Shown one piece after another: positions 56,180 to 64,000 of a stretch of 64,000 bases of DNA; position 1 is the stretch's first letter, and each line of letters opens with the position of its first letter. This DNA is from Haberlea rhodopensis. Taxonomy: Eukaryota; Streptophyta; Magnoliopsida; Lamiales; Gesneriaceae. The position numbers and the translations under genes are program-made. The notes beneath the pieces are model-generated. The model was not told the DNA's origin, searched no databases, and saw nothing but the letters and a program-made list of their open reading frames with translations. The stretch lies in NCBI GenBank assembly GCA_907163345.1, contig CAJQUN010000424.1, positions 62,001-126,000 on the forward strand. Reading direction: 5' to 3'.

Positions 56180-57185
56180 TCTATAAATTGGCATCTAATA
56201 ATGTGTTGTACACTGGTGTAGAGCCTTCACAGATAGCTACACAACGCAGGGGATAGAGTCCTGCAACACACCATATTTTGGAAAGGTACGTAAGTGACGT
56301 ACGGGCACCCAATGGTAACATGTATTTTATGTTTGTCCAATTGACACATGATAGATGCAAAGTTGTGCATTATGAGTATGATACATGTTGTTATGCATTG
56401 TTGTTGCATATGTATGTTGTGGAATAAATGGTTTGTATTCCACGAGTCAGGGTTATCACAGTGATGATTTTAATGCTTACCGCTTATACCGCTAAAAATG
56501 TGGAGCGGGAGGGGGTAGGCTCGCTTGCACATGGAGGCGAGGTTTACCATACGAAGCGAGGATAGAAATACCGCTTGTATGAAGAAGCGAGGGAAGGGTT
56601 CCGCTTGTTCTAAAGTTATGAAGCGAGGGGCATTAAAATACACTGATGATAAACTGGCTAAGGATTGAAGTAAAGATTTAAGAAGTAATGATATGTCATG
56701 ACATTTATTTAAAGAAACCATAATATAATGTATTGATTTGATTATGAGTTATGGTACAGGGACAACCAAAATGGGCGTTTTAAATGCATTGGAAATTCAG
56801 GAAGTATCTTATGCCTATGATTTATGCATTTATGCTTTACATTCATATTATGATTGATATGAACTATGATATGCTCATGTGTTGGGGGTTGTCTTTGTAG
56901 GTGCTTTTGACGATGAGAACCAGGGTCGGGGTTGATACGCTGAGCTGTAAGGAGTGCTACAGGATTAGAAGAGTAGAAACTCCTTTTTGTATAGTTTCTA
57001 CAAAGTGTAGAGTAAATCTATAGTGTAGTACCCTTTTGGTAGGAATATGTATAATTCCTTTTTGAACTTTTGGTACTGTAATCTCTTTAGCTCAGGATTA
57101 TCAACACGGCCCAATACTCTGATTTATAAATGATTAGTTCTCTTAATTACACCTTAGTATCTTGTATAGATAATAGGGTCTTACA
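56180..57185 (+). repeat. 5' LTR of element J, second part
   Basis: Continues the J LTR after C, with the GTACGTAAGTGACGTAC dyad (56286-56302), AGCGAGG...CCGCT repeats (about 56,480-56,640), ACAGGGACAACC, and the end GGGTCTTACA at 57185. Confidence 0.9.
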
Positions 57186-57190
57186 TTTAG

Positions 57191-57202
57191 TGGTATCAGA
57201 GC
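57191..57202 (+). promoter_or_regulatory. Primer binding site of element J
   Basis: TGGTATCAGAGC five bases after the LTR. The leader 57203-57408 ends GTTAACCCCTGTGTTACAGC before the damaged gag start. Confidence 0.92.
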
Positions 57203-57408
57203 AGTGGTTAGATAACCGGGGAACGAGTAAAGGGTAGCCTTTACAAGCAAGTTGGATAGGTATTCATTGGTGGGCATGTTTATGCATGTGGTGCATATTT
57301 TTGTATAAGTCGTTATACTAACATGCTTTTGAATATGATTACTCTTGTTATCTAACGGCTTATGTTATGAACTGCTTTTGGTATTGTTGTTAACCCCTGT
57401 GTTACAGC

Positions 57409-59102
57409 ATGCGGCTATTAATCCGGAGAACCCCAATGAAGAGGTGGGAGATGTAGGCAGTATCAATGCCAGTATTGCTCAGTCAAATCCTCTACCGCCA
57501 CCTGTTGTAGGCGTGGAGCCTAGTACACAGATACTGCTACCAGGGGAGATAAGTCTGACCCAGTTCTTGAGCTATCATCCACCGCTATTTGAAGGGACTG
57601 AGACTGGGGAAGCAGCCGAGGAATGGCTTGAGAGACTAGAGCATATATTTGTATCAGCCCTCTGTGCACGGACTGCCTGGCTGAGGTTGGCAGAATTTCA
57701 GTTGGCGAAGAAGTCTTCCATGTGGTGGAAGACAACAGTTATGGATCTGAGGGCACAGGGTATGACAGTTGATTAGACTGTGTTCAGGACCCGGTTCCTT
57801 AACCGGTATTTCTCCGCCGCTACCAGACAAGTAAAAGAAGATGAGTTTACCAATCTTAAGCAGGGCAGCATGACTGTATCAGATTATGCCATGCAGTACT
57901 CTTCACTGTTGAGGTATGTGCCTCACATTGCTGTAAACGGTCATGCCAAGATGAGGCATTTTCTGAAGGGGTTGAGGCCAGAGTTATTTGATAGGGTTGT
58001 CTCAAACAACCCCAGCTCATTTGATGATGCCCTGACTAGGGCAGAGCTGGCAGAGATTGGGGTTAGTGTGTACAAGGAAGTTGTACCCCCTTTTGTACCA
58101 TCACAGAGACCAGCTGTTGACAGTTTGAGGCCACGAGGAGACCAGTTTAAGCGTCGTGGGGCTTCTTCATCTTCTAGATTTGGTGGGAAGAAATTTCAGA
58201 ATCAGAAACAAGGCAATCGGGGACCAGCACAGGGAAATAGAACGGGAGGGAATAAGTGTGACAACTGTGGAGGATTTCACTTGACACATGACTGTCGAGG
58301 CTGTTATGTTTGTGGCAGGGTGGGCCACCTGGCTCGGGTTTGCCCCAATCAGGTGGGTCAGGCAGACTCTGGGCCGAATAGGCCAAGATTTGACGCTAGG
58401 ATGGCACCACCGAGATAGCAGTTTGAACCTCGACCACAGGGAGGTCAGGCGGCAGGACCGCCGCAGGGTCAAGTATATGCATTGACGCGAGAGCAGGCAG
58501 AGGCAGCTCCGGAGGAGGTGATTGCTGGTACGTGCCACTTACTTACGTACCCTGCATTTATTTTAGTAGATACATGTGCTTCTCATTCATTTGTATCTTC
58601 TGATTTTGTGGAGAGACACCACTTGTGTTCGTCTCCGTTGCCCACGCCTCTTATGGTCTCGACACCCACGGGAAAGCATGTGATTGCGGATCGACTGTTA
58701 TCTGATTGCCTCATTTATTTTGAGGGCAATGATCTGAGGGCAGATCTGATTCTATTGGATATGGCAGATTTTGACTGCATTGTCGGCATTGATGTGTTGA
58801 ACAGATACCAGGCAGTGGTTGATTGCCGACAGAGGATGGTACGTTTTCTGTCTGATCAAGGGTTTCAGTGGACCTTCTACGGGGACGGCTCTCGTCCCAA
58901 GATTCCGTTGATTTCGGCAGTTAAGATGTCGCGGCTGTTAGAACGCAGTCACTCATGCTATCTTATTTATGCCATGGACGTATTAGAGGAAAAGGAAGAG
59001 TTGAGGATCGAGGATATACCAGTAGTTGCGGAATTCACCGATGTGTTTCCGGATGAGATTCCAGGTTTTCCGCCGATCAGAGATGTGGAGTTTGAGATTG
59101 AG
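57409..59102 (+). pseudogene. gag-pol: Element J gag and protease, broken
   Basis: Closely related to element A. One G is missing right after the expected ATG (57409-57411), which puts the start out of frame with gag. A stop at 57775-57777 replaces the Trp codon found in A (TGG to TAG), and another at 58416-58418 replaces Gln (CAG to TAG). The zinc knuckles are complete (CDNCGGFHLTHDC; CYVCGRVGHLARVC). Protease reads DTC (Cys codon 58575-58577) instead of DTG, as in element F. The coding region is cut at 59102 by solo LTR K, whose left target copy is TTGAG (59098-59102). Confidence 0.92.
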
Positions 59103-61174
59103 TGTAAGGACCCTAATCCTTAAGTGCGGATCAAAGGCATAATTAGAGCTAATATAAATGATCAGAGTAAATTAATCGTGTTGAGGCTATGAGCCTAAAA
59201 GTTACATGCCAAAATGAGGACTATCAATGGATTAATTACATTCCCCATCAAAAGAATGTTATCAATTATAGTTTTACACTACTCCTAGAGTAGAAACTAT
59301 ACAAAATAATCCTGTCCTTCATCTACCAAAAGTGCTCTTCAAGCTCACGGTCTCAACCCGTCTTAGCCCCCTTCATATCATGCCAAAAGTACCTACAAGG
59401 ACAACCCCCAAACATGAGCAATGATATCATTCATATACAACACAATATGAATACAAAGCGTAAATGCATAAAACACAATTAAAACACTTCCTGTTTTCCC
59501 ATGCATTTCAAAACGCTTCCAGTTTGGTTGTCCCTGTACCATAACTCATGAGTATAATCAATAGATTATTTTTAATGGTCTACACATGTCATGACATAAT
59601 ACCATCTCATCAATATCAAATACCGGTCACCATTCCCTAGTCTGTCCATCACAATGTATTTTAATGCACCTCGCTTATTTACATATAGGCGGCATAGGAT
59701 AACCTCGCTTCAATGGACATGCGGTACTCCCACCCCTCGCCTCACATTGAGCGGCAAATATCCTTTCCTCGCCCTATATGACAACCACGCTCAAATGTGA
59801 CATGCGGCGCTCCCACCCCTCGCTTCACATTTAGCGGAACCAAAACAAATAGCGGCAAGCATTAAAATCATCAAGGGATGACCACGACTCATGGGATGTG
59901 CACCAATAATCATATGCATCTACAATCATCATGCATAATTCAACATGTATTTGCATCCACAATGCATAATCACATATATACTCGCATCCACAATGCATAA
60001 ACAATGAGTGTATTAGATACATGTACCGTTGGGTGCCCGTACGTCCTCTACGTACCTTTCCAAAAGTAGGATATGGTAGGACTTCAATTCCTTGGCTGTG
60101 TCGCCACCTGGGATGGTTCTACACATTCTCACAAATCAATATTAGAACCCAATAATAGTCCAATACCAAAAAATCCCACAAAAATATCCAAAAACATCAA
60201 TTTTGGTGTCTCGCGATCGATCGCCATATAGCCCCGATCGATCGCGAGACCACACTGCCTCACCCAACAAAAAAAATCAATCCGCGATCGATCGCTGAGT
60301 TTGCGCCGATCGATCGCGACCTCGCCGATCGATCGCGCCAAACTCGCGATCGATCGCTGAAGGCTACTGCCTTCAGCCCTGCAACTCGCGATCGATCGCT
60401 GGTGGCGCCGATCGATCGCCGAGCTCTGCATATCCGATTTTTGGGCACTATTCACCCATCTCCTTCCCCAACCCAAACAAACTCATATATTCAAACATCA
60501 ACCATACCAAATCACTACAAATCTTCCATAAACAACATCATACAACCATAAATCTAACACTCACCCAAAAATAACACCAACTCATACAAACCCATTTCAA
60601 AACCCTTCAAACCATTTCAAACTCAAATAAAATACCACAAAATTAACAATGAGGTATCCATACCTCTTGGGGATCTCAAATCTCCCAATAAACTCCACAA
60701 AACAAGATTTTTGGAAGGGTTTCTCTCTACCCTTAAGCACAAAAACGAAAATGGACAAAGGAAGGGTTTGGGAGGTGTTATTTGGGAAAGTTGAAAAGTG
60801 ATAGTGAAATGTATGGTGGGGGTTTGGGGTAAAAAGGGGTTGGGTTTTAATTAAAAGCATTTCACAAACCCATGGTGTATAAAACACCCCAACATGATAT
60901 TTTCAAAAGCATTAATCCAAAATGCACCAAAATATCAATTAACTCATGCTTTCCAAATAATTGCTAACCATGGCAAATAAATCATGCTAAAAGCAATCTT
61001 CCCCAACATGCCCAACATGACCCTGAAATGCACTCCCGGGTCATCCTTTCCATGTGACCATGCATTTCCACACATTAATTAAATCCAGCACATAATCAAT
61101 TAATTTCCATCATAATTAATCATATAAACACAATTAATGCCTAAATTGCAATTAATCATTTCGGGGATATCACA
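59103..61174 (-). mobile_element. Element K: solo LTR of the F family
   Basis: A single 2072-bp LTR with target duplication TTGAG (59098-59102, 61175-61179) and no internal region, so the product of LTR-LTR recombination. Minus orientation, start TGTGATATCCCCGAAATG, end GGTCCTTACA. Contains a palindrome cluster (60208-60424), a GTACGT dyad (60039-60055) and AGCGG repeats (about 59,660-59,850). It splits J pol. Confidence 0.95.
60208..60424. repeat. Palindrome cluster of solo LTR K
   Basis: Cores at 60214, 60235, 60285, 60307, 60326, 60347, 60389 and 60409 (spacings 21, 50, 22, 19, 21, 42, 20). The first pair gives a perfect 16-bp stem: 60208-60223 against 60235-60250, sense GTCTCGCGATCGATCG. 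Confidence 0.95.
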
Positions 61175-61179
61175 TTGAG

Positions 61180-63670
61180 TTACTGCTAGGGACATCTGTT
61201 GTTTCCCGTGCCCCTTATAGGATGGCACCGGCAGAGCTGAGGGAGCTGAAAGTGCAGTTACAGGAGCTCCTCGACAAAGGATACATTCGCCCTAGTGTAT
61301 CACCATGGGATGCACCAGTCTTGTTCGTAAAGAAAAAAAGGATGGTTCGATGCGCCTGTGCATCGATTACCTTCAATTGAATAAAGTGACAATTAAGAAC
61401 AAGTACACCCTTCCGAGGATTGATGACTTATTTGATCAGCTTCAGGGCACAGAGCTTTACTCGAAGATTGACTTGAGGTCAGGCTATCACCAGATACGAG
61501 TTAGAGCTGATGACATACAAAAGACAGCCTTTCGAACTCGGTATGGGCACTATGAGTTCTTAGTGATGCCATTCGGGGTGACGAATTCCCCTGTAGTATT
61601 TATGAGCTTGATGAACAGAATATTTCAGAGGTATCTTGATCAGTTCGTCATCGTGTTTATTGACGACATTCTGGTTTATTCAAGAAGTAAGGAAGAGCAT
61701 GCCAACCATTTGAGGATGGTGCTTCAGATCCTCAGAGATCATCAGTTGAACGCCAAGCTCAGGAAGTGTGAGTTCTGGCTGAGCAGTGTAGCGTTCTTGG
61801 GTCATATTATCTCTCGAGAGGGGATATCAGTAGATCCCAGGAAGATAGAGGCAGTTATGGATTGGCCTGCGCCAACTTCAGTCACTGAGATCCGAAGTTT
61901 CCTCGGTTTGGCTGGGTATTATCGACGCTTTGTTGAAGGGTTTTCAAAGATCCCCAAGCCATTGACGCAGCTAACTCAGAAGGGAGTTCCATTCTATTGG
62001 TCGGAAGCTTGTGAGCAGAGCTTCCAAGAGTTGAAGCACAAATTGACTTCAGCGCCAGTGTTGGTGATTCCCAGGGAGAACAAGGGGTTCGCTCTCTATA
62101 CTAACGCATCGCTTCAGGGCCTAGGATGCTACTGATGCAGGATAAGCACGTTGTGGCTTACGCTTTGAGACAATTGAAGCCACACGAGATGAGCTAGCAG
62201 CTATAGTGTTTGCCTTGAAGATATGGCGACACTATTTATACGGTACCTCATTCACCATCTTCACTGATCACAAGAGCCTGAAGTTCTTGTTTACGCAGGC
62301 TGAGTTGAATATGAGACAGAGGAGATGGATGGACGTGCTGAAGGATTATGACTGTGAAATCGAGTACCATCCGGGAAGAGCAAATTTGACAGCCGACGCT
62401 TTGGGTCGGAAAGTGAAGAGCACGGCAAAGGATGCCATGTGTCGATCGGCTATGATGGGCTCCTACTGCCAGTTGAGATTTGATTATGATGTGTCTACTT
62501 CACCGGTACAAGTATTGACCTTATTCGCTGAGCCCGTTATTTATGATCACATCAGGAAGGCTCAGTAGACTGACGAGGAAGTTCAGAGATGGTTATCATT
62601 GGTTTGTCTGGGTCAGTCGTCGAAATTCAGGACGGCGGAGGATGGTTCCTTGAGGTTAGGTGATCGATGGGTGGTTCCGAATACGCCTGAGTTGCGTCAG
62701 GGAATATTACAGCGAGCTCATTGCAGCGGGATGAGTATCCACCCGGGCGGAAAGAAAATGTATAAGGACTTATGTAGCCAGTTTTGGTGGAGACGAATGA
62801 AACAAGATGTCACCACATTCGTCAAGAGATGTCTGATTTGTCAGCAAGTGAAGGCTGAGAGGCAGAGGCCTGGTGGTGAGCTTAGAAGTTTGGAGATACC
62901 GGAATGGAAGTGGGAGCACGTATCCATAGACTTCGTGACCCACTTACCGAGGACTGTTTCAGGTTTTGATGCTATCTGGGTAGTCGTGGACAAACTGACT
63001 AAAGTGGCTCACTTCATTCTATACTGTATGACCTTCACGTACTTGAGGATGGCTCAGTTATATGTCAGAGATGTAGTGAGACTGCATGGGATCCCTGTTT
63101 CGATTGTATCTGATCGAGATCCGCGGTTTACATCTCACTTTTGGGAAGGTCTTCAGTCAGCCCTGGGTACAGAATTAAGGTTGAGCAGAGCATATCATCC
63201 CCAAACGGATGGGCAGGCCGAGCGTACCATACAGATGCTCGAAGATATGTTACGGGCTTGTGTGTTGGAGTTCGATAATTCTTGGCAGGACGCAGTGGCT
63301 TTGGTAGAATTTTCTTATAACAATAGCTACCAGGCAAGCATACAGATGGCTCCTTTTGAGGCTCTTTACGGTAAACGTTGTAGGTCACCGTTATATTGGG
63401 ACGATGTGGACCGTAAATCGGTCGGAGGACCCGAGTTGGTCCAAGAAATGGAAGAAAAGGTAAAGGTGATCAGAAGGAAAATGAAAGCAACTCAGGACAG
63501 ACAGGCAGCGTATGCTAATCAACGGCGTCGGCCGTTAGAGTTTCAGTTGGGCGACAGAGTCTTTTTGAAGATCTCACCTTTCAGAGGTGTAGTACGTTTT
63601 GGGATGCGGGGGAAGTTATCCCCGAGATATGTTGGGCCGTACGAGATCTTACATCGTATTGGTACTCTGG
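61180..63670 (+). pseudogene. pol: Element J pol, broken and truncated
   Basis: Resumes in the RT N-terminal region after K. An extra A in a run near 61,335 shifts the frame. RT is then open (FIDDILVYSR). RNase H reads LYTNASLQGLG, with Asn where the catalytic Asp is expected, then a one-base loss near 62,128 and a larger deletion near 62,190. A stop follows at 62566-62568. Integrase (62599-63675) keeps its zinc region and the core motifs SDRDPRFTSHF and DGQAERT. It ends in the GPYEILHRIG segment, where LTR L begins, so the chromodomain is missing from this window. Not functional. Confidence 0.92.
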
Positions 63671-64000
63671 TGTGAGACCCCGATATCTCAAGATACTAAT
63701 AGGTGCGATTAAGAGAACTAAGCATTTCAATATCAGAGTATTTAATCGTGTTGACATTTTGAGCTTACAGTTCAAATGTACCCATAAAATTTTCAACAAT
63801 TAAAAGTTACATTTCTCAAAACAATAGGAGTGGCACTATAGTTCTACTCTACTACTTGTAGAGACTACGCATAAGAACTCTGTCCTGCTATTGTAGTAGC
63901 ACTCCTTACAGCTCAAAGTATCAGCCCCGACCCTAGTTCTTCTTAGCAAAAGCACCTACAAAGACAACCCCCAACACATGAGCACATAGCTATCCATATA
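63671..64000 (-). repeat. Element L: start of an A-type LTR (minus strand), cut by the window edge
   Basis: Begins TGTGAGACCCCGATATCTC, the reverse complement of the A LTR end, and carries the matching AAAGCACCTACAAAGACAACC segment near 63,950. TCTGG (63666-63670) would be its left target copy. It is either a solo LTR or the 3' LTR of a longer element. Confidence 0.88.

Noticed and set aside
57345..57408. Upstream start giving a gag with a hydrophobic leader (MLSNGLCYELLLVLLL) in element J
   Set aside because: It arises because one base is missing after the normal gag ATG; the leader is untranslated in the relatives, so this is not a signal peptide.

Overview
The window is repeat-only plant nuclear DNA, most likely heterochromatin of a flowering plant. 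This rests on stacked Ty3/gypsy LTR retrotransposons of two typical plant lineages: Tekay-like chromoviruses (initiator-Met-tRNA primer site, gag-pol with a C-terminal chromodomain) and Athila (Asp-tRNA primer site, Athila-type gag and integrase tail). I found no host gene, tRNA, rRNA or CRISPR array. The species cannot be fixed from the sequence. Elements are labelled A to M for cross-reference.

Layout. The oldest visible layer is Athila sequence H on the + strand: integrase tail (15055-16362), one LTR (16413-17862), primer site, and a gag split into three pieces (18037-18050, 26911-27084, 45213-45321). Everything else is inserted in it. Left side: F (- strand) entered the Athila integrase; LTR M entered F pol; E entered M; D entered E pol, giving five layers. 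A 1.0-kb Harbinger-like element lies in the Athila integrase. Centre: G (18051-26905, - strand, TSD AGTAG) and A (27090-45207, + strand, TSD CATTA) both interrupt Athila gag. A contains the intact element B (30489-39172, TSD ACAGG). Right side: an LTR fragment I follows the last Athila gag piece, then J (+ strand). C (46817-56174, - strand, TSD ATTGG) sits inside the J LTR. Solo LTR K (59103-61174, TSD TTGAG) and LTR L (from 63671) interrupt J pol.

Coding capacity. Only B has one uninterrupted gag-protease-RT-RNase H-integrase-chromodomain frame. E and F are open but truncated. A and J carry stops and frameshifts. G has lost gag and has a heavily mutated pol. C and D show no recognisable protein, although the two LTRs of C are nearly identical.

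Most interesting signal. The LTRs share an ordered set of predicted nucleic-acid structures. First, usually eight copies of the palindrome CGATCGATCG arranged as pairs spaced 19-22 bp, so that each pair can form a 12-16 bp stem. Second, a GTACGT/ACGTAC dyad, which also reads as a splice donor. Third, arrays of small hairpins whose stems vary in a compensatory way while the loops stay constant. A further hairpin with a compensatory end pair lies 17-18 bp before the 3' LTR. The paired-palindrome array also occurs in the unrelated Athila LTR. I did not recognise a described system with this layout.
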